A DNA stretch of 64,000 nucleotides from JAEZDR01 sp039811185 (GTDB lineage: Bacteria; Bacteroidota; Bacteroidia; Chitinophagales; Chitinophagaceae). The stretch lies in the NCBI GenBank assembly GCA_039811185.1, contig JBDHYF010000002.1, positions 1 through 64,000 of the forward strand, written 5' to 3'. Each line of letters opens with the position of its first letter. Position 1 is the stretch's first letter. The position numbers and the translations under genes were made by a program. This document shows, one piece after another, positions 57,768 through 64,000 of this stretch. The notes below the pieces were generated by a model, which saw only the letters and a program-made list of their open reading frames with translations, made no database searches and was not told the origin of the DNA.

Positions 57768-59237
57768 CTATTGCGTTAAAGTTAAGTTATCACTTTTTTC
57801 GTAAGGGATTTTTATTTTCACCGATACGCCTTTGCCTTGCGTGCTTTCCACAGCAAGGGTTCCGTTGTAAAATTCCACACGGCTTTTAATATTCTGAAAA
57901 CCCAATCCCTTTGTGCGCACTTTGTTATCGAAGCCACGGCCATTATCCGAAATTGAGAGCTCAATCACGCCATCTATCTGCAATGCAATGGTTGCAGCTG
58001 TTGCATTGGCGTGCTTATAAATGTTGTTCATTTGTTCCTGCACAATGCGGAACAACATTATCTTCAGCGCATTGGGAAGAGAAGCTTCATCGGCAATCTC
58101 AATTTTAAAATGAAGCGTTAGCTGCTGCAGAAAATTCATTTCGTTCACCATTTCAACAATCGCCTCTTCCAAACCAATGTCGTCGAGCAAAGGAGAAACA
58201 AGATTCTTCGATAAACTTCTTATTTCATTAATAGCAACGTCCAAATTTTTATAGCTCTTCTCTATCAGGTGCTGCTGCTTATCCTCTGCACGCAAACACA
58301 TTTCGAGATACATTTTTACGGTGGCGAGTATCTGGTTGATGTTGTCGTGCAGCTCTTTTCCCAAATAGTTTCTTTCCTGTTCCTGTGTTTGAATGGTTGC
58401 TTCCGTAATTAACTTCTGCTGCCTCAAATGTTGGCGGGCCAGTTCTCTTCTTATCCGGTTTTGCTGCGTTACGTCGGTAAGGCTTCCAACATATCGGTAA
58501 GGCTTTCCAAACTCATTCAACATGCGGTAGCCGCGCGCATAAAAATCGCGGTATTTGTTCTGGGAATTCAAAACCCTGAATTCGCCGTAAATATGATGTT
58601 TGCTGTGATGCAGCACTTTCTCGAGTGTTTCTTTCACCTTGCTTCGGTCGTTGGGATGAATGAAGGATAGAAAGGACTCCGTCGAAATATGAGATTGAAC
58701 CGATGATTGGTTATGCAGCAAAAAATTTCCGTGGGTTAGGATAAATTCCTGTCTGGTGATATCCCACTCCCAGATGATATCCTGCGCCGATTTCGTAACC
58801 AACTGAAACCGTTCGTTTAAAAACTGAAGGTTCTTTAAAGTTTTATGCCGTTCCAGGCTGTACAAAATTGTTTTAGAAAGCAGCTTTTCGTCGTATTCAC
58901 CTTTTACAAGATAGTCTTGTGCGCCAAGCGAAATGGTCTCCGTTGCAATGCTCATGTTAGAAAGGCCGGAAAGCACAATTATGGGTACGCCGGGGTAGAG
59001 TGTAAGCACTTCATTAAACGATTCAATGCCTTCGCTGTCGGGCAGTGTCAGATCTAAAAAAATTAACTGAGGCTGAAACTGTGTTGCAAGGTCTTCGGCT
59101 TGTGAAATAGATTCGGCACGCTTCAATTCGTGAATCGAAAGATTGAGTTTGGAAACCATTCTCTGAAAAAGGATGTAGTCGCCGGGATTATCCTCTATCA
59201 ATAAAATCGACAAGCTATCAGAAGAAAGGTTTTTCAT
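57768..59237 (-). CDS. receiver-PAS-HisKA_3 hybrid histidine kinase
   Basis: About 489 residues from ATG 59237 (MKNLSSDSLSILLIEDNPGDYILFQ). It has an N-terminal receiver with Asp in LIFLDLTLPDSEGIESF and Lys in DYLVKGEYDEK. A PAS/PAC unit follows (TKSAQDIIWEWDITRQEFIL, GSLTDVTQQNRIRREL). The HisKA_3 core has ERNYLGKELHDNINQILATVKMYLEMCL and the ATPase has QEQMNNIYKHANATAATI, ISDNGRGFD and GLGFQNIKSRVEFYNG. It is cytoplasmic. It likely phosphorylates the NarL-type regulator 13 bases downstream, and its own receiver may take signals from the upstream kinase. Confidence 0.92.
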   Translation of the reverse strand: MKNLSSDSLSILLIEDNPGDYILFQRMVSKLNLSIHELKRAESISQAEDLATQFQPQLIFLDLTLPDSEGIESFNEVLTLYPGVPIIVLSGLSNMSIATETISLGAQDYLVKGEYDEKLLSKTILYSLERHKTLKNLQFLNERFQLVTKSAQDIIWEWDITRQEFILTHGNFLLHNQSSVQSHISTESFLSFIHPNDRSKVKETLEKVLHHSKHHIYGEFRVLNSQNKYRDFYARGYRMLNEFGKPYRYVGSLTDVTQQNRIRRELARQHLRQQKLITEATIQTQEQERNYLGKELHDNINQILATVKMYLEMCLRAEDKQQHLIEKSYKNLDVAINEIRSLSKNLVSPLLDDIGLEEAIVEMVNEMNFLQQLTLHFKIEIADEASLPNALKIMLFRIVQEQMNNIYKHANATAATIALQIDGVIELSISDNGRGFDNKVRTKGLGFQNIKSRVEFYNGTLAVESTQGKGVSVKIKIPYEKSDNLTLTQ

Positions 59238-59250
59238 CGGTATTGGGTAA

Positions 59251-60300
59251 TTATTTGGGGATGGTAAAATAGATGATTGTTTCCATGTTTGGAACAGATT
59301 GAATCCAAATGCGGCCTTTATGATTCTCAACAATTTTCTTACAGATGGAAAGCCCCATTCCGGAGCCGGGATATTGTTCTTTATTGTTGAGCTGTTTAAA
59401 CAGCAAAAAAACTTTGTCTTTAAACTTGTCGCTTATTCCGATTCCATTGTCCTTCACGTAAAATTCAAATTCCGATTCCCTGTCGTTACAACCGATTTCT
59501 ATTTCAGCTACTATCTCTCTTCGCCTAAATTTAATGGCATTGCCAATGAGGTTTTGAAACACCTGCTGCACCTGTGAGGCAACGACACAAATTACCGGCA
59601 ACTGACGAATTTTAATATGCACTCCCGACTCCGTAATAGCTGCCTGCAAAAGCATCATAGCATCCTGCACCAATGCCGACGCGTCCACAGAAATTTTGCT
59701 TTCTTTTTCCGATCCAATCCTCGAATAGTGAAGCAGCTCGTCCATCAATTTCTTCATCCGGTTGGCACCGTCAATTGCGTACTGAATGTAAACCTGACCC
59801 TGACTGTCTAATCGGGAATCGTACTCCATCTGCAACAAATTCAAAAACCCCGTAATCATTCTCAGCGGCTCCTGAAGGTCGTGCGAAGCCGCATAGGCAA
59901 ACACTTCCAGGTCGGAATTCGATTTTTTTAAATCAGAGATTTCCTGGCTGTCGCGTTTTATTTGTTCGGTCGATTCTTTTAAACGCTGTGCAAAAGCAGA
60001 GATGTTGTGGAGCGTCAATAAAAGTCCACTGCTGAGCCGCTGCGCCTGAAGCAAGTAGTTTTTACCGTCGATTTCAACATCGTCGGATTGAATACTGCTG
60101 CTCGCCTTCGATCTATCTAAAAGATTGGATAGATTTTTATAGCCGGGAATAAGGCGCTCAAAATCCTGAACGGATGAATCGGGGAAAATGGCCCGGGCAG
60201 CCGGATTCAGCCGGATAACTTCCTTCTTTTCATTTAGTAATAATGCCGGAAAAAGAAGCTCGTCTGCTGCGATGATGGGTTCTGAGCGTTCATTTGCCAT
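59251..60300 (-). CDS. PAS-type histidine kinase (phytochrome-kinase-like core)
   Basis: 349 residues. The N-terminal PAS-like region (LFPALLLNEKKEVIRLNPAARAIFPDS) is followed by a short coiled coil and a HisKA core FAYAASHDLQEPLRMITGFLNLLQ. The ATPase has QVFQNLIGNAIKFR, YVKDNGIGI and SGMGLSICKKIVENHKGRIWIQS. The SHDLQEPLRM H-box is typical of phytochrome/light-oxygen-type kinases without needing a chromophore. There is no membrane segment. It is the first gene of the operon and has no regulator of its own class beside it, so it may feed the receiver of the next kinase. Confidence 0.9.
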   Translation of the reverse strand: MANERSEPIIAADELLFPALLLNEKKEVIRLNPAARAIFPDSSVQDFERLIPGYKNLSNLLDRSKASSSIQSDDVEIDGKNYLLQAQRLSSGLLLTLHNISAFAQRLKESTEQIKRDSQEISDLKKSNSDLEVFAYAASHDLQEPLRMITGFLNLLQMEYDSRLDSQGQVYIQYAIDGANRMKKLMDELLHYSRIGSEKESKISVDASALVQDAMMLLQAAITESGVHIKIRQLPVICVVASQVQQVFQNLIGNAIKFRRREIVAEIEIGCNDRESEFEFYVKDNGIGISDKFKDKVFLLFKQLNNKEQYPGSGMGLSICKKIVENHKGRIWIQSVPNMETIIYFTIPK

Positions 60301-60358
60301 AGCCGTTTTTTATCGATGTAAATGTAGGCAATCCGACTTCGGGAAAACACGATTATTG

Positions 60359-61429
60359 TCAGCCATTATGATGGCTGAAGTCTCTCATCAGGTCGCACAG
60401 TTTAGCAACCGACTCAAGCGGCATGGCGTTGTACATGGAAGCCCTTAGTCCTCCGGCGGTGCGGTGACCGCGAATATGCATAACTCCGTTCTCTTCGCAG
60501 AACCTGATAAACGCTTCTTCAAGGGTTTTGTCGTCAATAGAAAAAACTGCATTCATCAGGCTTCTGTCATCAACAGCCACGTGCGACCTAAAAAGCGGCA
60601 AACTGTCAATCGTGCGGTACAGCATATCGGCCCTTTCAGCAGCCCGCTTCTGCATTGCCGCAACACCACCGTTTTCATCAATCCACTGTAACACAAGATA
60701 ACTGACGTAGACGGCAAACACCGGCGCAGTGTTCAATAAACTCGCGGCTTTTATGTGGTTGCGGTAGTCGAGTATGGATGGCAGTTTTCTTTTTAGCTCC
60801 GGTAAAATATGTCTATTCACTACAACAAGGGTAACACCGGCAGCGCCTATGTTCTTCTGTGCGCCGGCATAAAAAAGCCCCAAGCCGTTATAGTCCAGCT
60901 CCCTTGAAAATATATCGGAGCTCATATCGGCAATCAGAGGTACATCAACCACGGGCAGCGAATGCCATTGCGTGCCTTCAATCGTGTTGTTTGTAGTGAT
61001 GTGGAGATAGTCCTCTCTTCCGTTTAATGTTAACTCCTTTTGAATGTACGTGTAGTTTCGGTCGGAAGAGGATGCGGCAATATTTATCTCGCCAAACAGC
61101 GCTGCTTCTTTAATGGCTTTCTCGCCCCAAACACCGTGATTGCAGTAGGCTGCAGTGCGCCCTTCATCCAGCAGATTAAACGGGATTTGAGCAAATTGCA
61201 TGGTTGCTCCGCCCTGAAGAAACAGTACTTCCATGTTGTTATTCAGCGATAAAATTTTCTTCACCAGTTGCCGTGCATGGTGCAATATTTCCAGAAAAGC
61301 CTCGCTGCGATGTGGGATTTCTAAAACAGACAAGCCGCTGTTGTTATAGTTCAAAACCGCTGCAGCCGCCTTTTCTTCAACAGAAGGCGGAAGCATGGAC
61401 GGACCCGAGTTAAAATTAATTTTCTTCAT
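60359..61429 (-). CDS. serC: phosphoserine aminotransferase
   Basis: 356 residues, the usual length. This PLP enzyme makes 3-phosphoserine in serine synthesis and also serves pyridoxal phosphate synthesis in some bacteria. KINFNSGPSMLPPSVEEKAA, GLSVLEIPHRSEAFLEI, FLQGGATMQFAQIPFNLL, the PLP-Lys region FYAGAQKNIGAAGVTLVVV and the C-terminal HIRGHRTAGGLRASMYNAMPLESVAKL are diagnostic. It abuts the DUF502 gene (stop to start without a gap), so it is part of the 60359-63910 operon. serA is not in the window. Confidence 0.95.
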   Translation of the reverse strand: MKKINFNSGPSMLPPSVEEKAAAAVLNYNNSGLSVLEIPHRSEAFLEILHHARQLVKKILSLNNNMEVLFLQGGATMQFAQIPFNLLDEGRTAAYCNHGVWGEKAIKEAALFGEINIAASSSDRNYTYIQKELTLNGREDYLHITTNNTIEGTQWHSLPVVDVPLIADMSSDIFSRELDYNGLGLFYAGAQKNIGAAGVTLVVVNRHILPELKRKLPSILDYRNHIKAASLLNTAPVFAVYVSYLVLQWIDENGGVAAMQKRAAERADMLYRTIDSLPLFRSHVAVDDRSLMNAVFSIDDKTLEEAFIRFCEENGVMHIRGHRTAGGLRASMYNAMPLESVAKLCDLMRDFSHHNG

Positions 61430-62053
61430 TTAATCAACTTCTGTAACGCCGCCCGACACCACAAATTTCATGGCTTCGGCAGCCGTTGTTTTAATGGGTT
61501 TAATATTACTCTTAGGAACGATGTAGGTGATTCCGGAAATAGCATAGGAATGCGGAACATACACCACCACATGCTCTGCTAAATCGAAGCCCGTTGCGTC
61601 TTTTTGTGTGATAAAGCCAACCCGCCAAACGTTGGCGGCATCCACATTCACCAATACCGGCTTGTCGAACTTTTTTTTGTTCCCTGCAAAGGCCTCCAAA
61701 AAATCCTTAATGCTCGAATAAATGAGCCGTATACCCGGCGTTCGCTCCAGCGCATGATCGAGTATGGCAACAAGGCGCTCTACAAAAAATAATGACGAGA
61801 GCCATCCCACCAGCACTACAAAAATGATGACGAACAGAAAGCCGATGCCCGGCATTACAATAGCATGCCCTTCCGCATCGGTAAGCAAGCCGGGAAAAAT
61901 AAAGGTGATGATGTTGGGCAGGATGTTGTCGATGGCTGAAAACAGATACAATACAATGTAAACCGTAATTCCAAAAGGAGCAATGACGATGATGCCCTGC
62001 AGAAAAAACTGCAACAACATTTTAACGGTACTGTTCAATTTTTTCTTTTCCAT
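61430..62053 (-). CDS. DUF502 membrane protein
   Basis: About 207 residues from ATG 62053 (MEKKKLNSTVKMLLQFFLQG). Two strong membrane helices (FFLQGIIVIAPFGITVYIVLYLF and MPGIGFLFVIIFVVLVGWLSSLFF) are followed by a soluble domain: ERTPGIRLIYSSIKDFLEAFAGNKKKFDKPVLV, WRVGFITQKD and VYVPHSYAISGITYIVPKSNIKPI. These are the conserved parts of the DUF502 family, which has no settled function. Its frame overlaps the rsmE end if an upstream start is used; 62053 avoids that. Confidence 0.9.
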   Translation of the reverse strand: MEKKKLNSTVKMLLQFFLQGIIVIAPFGITVYIVLYLFSAIDNILPNIITFIFPGLLTDAEGHAIVMPGIGFLFVIIFVVLVGWLSSLFFVERLVAILDHALERTPGIRLIYSSIKDFLEAFAGNKKKFDKPVLVNVDAANVWRVGFITQKDATGFDLAEHVVVYVPHSYAISGITYIVPKSNIKPIKTTAAEAMKFVVSGGVTEVD

Positions 62054-62066
62054 ATTTCTTTCCTCT

Positions 62067-62771
62067 TCAAAGTTGCTGAAATAAAACTGCACCGGTTAGT
62101 GCTGCGGTTTCCGTCCTTAACCGGGTAGGGCCAAGGCCCACGGGAGTACAGCCGGCCCGCATTGCGGCTTCAATTTCATCGGGTGTAAAATCGCCTTCCG
62201 GGCCAATCAATAAAATGCCACGTGTAATATTGCTGACGGTGGCGAACTCTGTTTTTCCGGCGGTGCTGATGCAATGCGCAATATATTTTTTGTGCGCTTC
62301 AAAGGCCGATAAAACCACTTCAAATTTTGTGGGCGACCACAACTTACACAACCTGTTTTGGCGACTTTGAAGCATGGCTGAAACAACGATGTTATGGAGC
62401 CTTTCTGTTTTATAATGATGTTTTTCGGTGCGGTTGCAAATGAGCGGAACAATTTCGCTGATGCCCAGCTCCGCCGCTTTCTCTAAAAACCATTCAAAGC
62501 GTGCCGGATTTTTTACCGGCGATACGGCAATTACGTTTTGCTTTTCCGGCAGGCCGAAATCCTGTACATCTTCTATAACAACAACAGCCGATTTTTTTTG
62601 CGTCTCCACAAGTTTTCCATCGAACACAAGCCCCTTTCCATTTGTGATGTGCAGGCTGTCGCCGGCTCGCATTCGTAATGCCTGCACACAATGGCGTGTT
62701 GTTGCTTCGCTTAATGTAAAATGGCGGTCGCTTTCCGCAATCTGCTCCTCAAAAAAATACGGCCGGTCCAT
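62067..62771 (-). CDS. rsmE: 16S rRNA (uracil1498-N3)-methyltransferase
   Basis: 234 residues. RsmE methylates N3 of U1498 in the small-subunit decoding region. A small N-terminal PUA-like part (RHCVQALRMRAGDSLHITNGKG) precedes the knotted SPOUT domain with KNPARFEWFLEKAAELGISEIVPLICNRTE and LIGPEGDFTPDEIEAAMRAGCTPVGLGPTRLRTETAA, the family's SAM-binding knot. Its start codon shares one base with the stop of the preceding gene, indicating coupling. Confidence 0.95.
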   Translation of the reverse strand: MDRPYFFEEQIAESDRHFTLSEATTRHCVQALRMRAGDSLHITNGKGLVFDGKLVETQKKSAVVVIEDVQDFGLPEKQNVIAVSPVKNPARFEWFLEKAAELGISEIVPLICNRTEKHHYKTERLHNIVVSAMLQSRQNRLCKLWSPTKFEVVLSAFEAHKKYIAHCISTAGKTEFATVSNITRGILLIGPEGDFTPDEIEAAMRAGCTPVGLGPTRLRTETAALTGAVLFQQL

Positions 62772-63910
62772 TAGCCGATGGCTTGTTTCAAATCGTCGAT
62801 TAAATCATCTGCATCTTCGATGCCTACACTCAACCGGATCAGCGAATCGGAAAGTCCGTTTTTAATGCGCTCTTCTCTCGGAATGGAAGCATGCGTCATG
62901 CTCGCCGGATGATTGATGAGTGATTCAACGCCGCCAAGGCTTTCTGCCAATGCAAACAGTTTGGTTGAAGACAGCAGTTTTCGCGCCGTTTCAATGCTGT
63001 CGTCTTTCAAAGAAAAACTCATCATTCCGCCAAATCCGCGCATTTGCTTTTTCGCAATTTCATAGTTAGGATGGTCTTCAAATCCGCACCAATACACGTT
63101 CTGCACTTTCGGATGTTGTTTCAGCCATCGTGCTATCTTTTCTCCGTTCTCGCAATGGCGCTGCATACGTACGTGTAAAGTTTTTATACCGCGAAGCACT
63201 AAAAAGCAATCCATAGGCCCCGGTACGGCGCCTGCACTTTTTTGAATAAAATATAACTGCTCGCGAAGGCTTTCACTGTTCATCATCAGGCATCCTTGTA
63301 TCACATCGCTGTGGCCGCCAAGATATTTGGTTGCAGAGTGCATTACGATGTCCGCGCCAAAGTCGAGCGGATTTTGGAGATAGGGCGTAGCAAAAGTGTT
63401 ATCAACACACAAAATCAAATTGTATTTTTTTGCTGTCGCCGCAAGTGCAGCAATGTCAACCACATTCATCAGTGGATTGGTGGGCGTTTCTGTCCAAATA
63501 AGTTTTGTTTTATCATTTATGAAGGCCTCAACTGCCGATGCCTCCTGCATATTCACGTAATGAAAACGGATGCCCATCTTTTCATAAAGCTTGGAAAAAA
63601 GCCGGTAAGTACCGCCGTACATATCACTTGCCGCAATCACTTCATCGCCCGGAACCAACAATTTCATTACGGCATCGGTTGCTGCTACTCCGCTGCCAAA
63701 CGCCAATCCATATTTTGCGTTTTCAATTTCTGCATAAGCTTTTTCCAGCGCAAACCGGGTTGGGTTCTGACTTCTTGCATATTCATAACCCTTGTGGTTG
63801 CCGGGAGCTTCCTGAACAAAAGTGGATGTTTGATAAATCGGCGTCATGATTGCTCCGGTGGACGGGTCGGGTTCCACACCGGCATGAACGCATCTGGTTC
63901 CGTTTTTCAT
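62771..63910 (-). CDS. cystathionine gamma-synthase/gamma-lyase-type PLP enzyme
   Basis: 379 residues from ATG 63910 (MKNGTRCVHAGVEPDPSTGAIMTPIYQTSTF); an upstream TTG at 63943 is less likely. YARSQNPTRFALEKAYAEIE, GLAFGSGVAATDAVMKLL, SDMYGGTYRLFSKLYEKMG, VDNTFATPYLQNPLDFGADIVMHSATKYLGGHSDVIQG (PLP Lys) and LAESLGGVESLINHPASMTHASIP place it in the Cys/Met metabolism family. Synthase, gamma-lyase and homocysteine-forming members cannot be separated safely from sequence. It is the first gene of the operon with rsmE, DUF502 and serC. The 90 bases beyond it to the window end show nothing else. Confidence 0.9.
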   Translation of the reverse strand: MKNGTRCVHAGVEPDPSTGAIMTPIYQTSTFVQEAPGNHKGYEYARSQNPTRFALEKAYAEIENAKYGLAFGSGVAATDAVMKLLVPGDEVIAASDMYGGTYRLFSKLYEKMGIRFHYVNMQEASAVEAFINDKTKLIWTETPTNPLMNVVDIAALAATAKKYNLILCVDNTFATPYLQNPLDFGADIVMHSATKYLGGHSDVIQGCLMMNSESLREQLYFIQKSAGAVPGPMDCFLVLRGIKTLHVRMQRHCENGEKIARWLKQHPKVQNVYWCGFEDHPNYEIAKKQMRGFGGMMSFSLKDDSIETARKLLSSTKLFALAESLGGVESLINHPASMTHASIPREERIKNGLSDSLIRLSVGIEDADDLIDDLKQAIG

Positions 63911-64000
63911 TTCTTTAAAATTTTTCTTGCTAAAAGTTTGCAAGGTATAACAAGATCGGGTTGTCCCAAAACGGCAGCCCGCTGAAATTAAGACGCTAAA

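Overview
The window comes from a gliding/T9SS-type member of the Bacteroidota, most likely near the Chitinophagales/Sphingobacteriia. Evidence: a secreted protein with a type IX secretion C-terminal sorting domain, a gldB-like gliding lipoprotein gene, DUF4290, a long C-extended isocitrate dehydrogenase, a ~610-residue PurF-like enzyme, MurA with Asp in place of the catalytic Cys, and AT-rich leaders without strong Shine-Dalgarno sequences. Gene content is mostly chromosomal housekeeping; no transposase, integrase or phage gene was seen.

Layout. 1-3300: end of a beta-helix-like surface protein, then a T9SS cargo protein made of seven exact-length 231-bp repeats. 3471-3962: conserved hypothetical. 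3979-11220 (minus strand): an AT-rich accessory island that is the most interesting part of the window. It looks like a polymorphic-toxin locus. There is one full-length (probably lipoprotein) toxin-like gene with a zincin-type HExxH C-terminal domain, followed by its small exported partner gene. Downstream lies a series of orphan C-terminal cassettes, each paired with its own candidate immunity gene and increasingly truncated. One orphan cassette keeps a nearly identical 151-bp linker of the full-length gene, as expected if C-termini are swapped by recombination. Two genes in the island carry +1-restorable frameshifts at homopolymers.

11270-33051: nadB, enolase, IMP dehydrogenase, an MlaF-like ATPase, a TrmN6-like methyltransferase, a LYS1/AlaDH-like dehydrogenase, an NlpE/COG3650-type lipoprotein, tRNA-Asn, hflX, a beta-barrel protein, a two-component/phosphorelay group (receiver-Hpt, single receiver, PAS-rich kinase), an old yellow enzyme, isocitrate dehydrogenase, apaG, gldB and an NAD cluster (nadE, small membrane protein, pnuC, NadR-type kinase).

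33104-51085: gyrB, korB without an adjacent korA, an AhpD-like protein, a TPR histidine kinase, a marR-acyl-CoA dehydrogenase operon, a glycosyltransferase, the PurF-like enzyme, murA-DUF4290, a META-domain lipoprotein, a polytopic membrane protein, recR and a lipoprotein whose reading frame crosses a run of 11 G.

51148-64000: a TonB-dependent receptor behind a cobalamin riboswitch, a FadB-type beta-oxidation enzyme with the same 20-bp operator as marR, a TlpA-like thioredoxin, a kinase-kinase-NarL regulator operon, and a serC-DUF502-rsmE-Cys/Met-metabolism operon.

Functional links: the identical operators tie the acyl-CoA dehydrogenase and the hydratase/dehydrogenase 13 kb apart into one MarR-controlled fatty-acid regulon. 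nadB and nadE-pnuC-nadR cover de novo and salvage routes to NAD. The island at 4-11 kb is best read as an interbacterial-competition locus, but this is inferred from architecture only.
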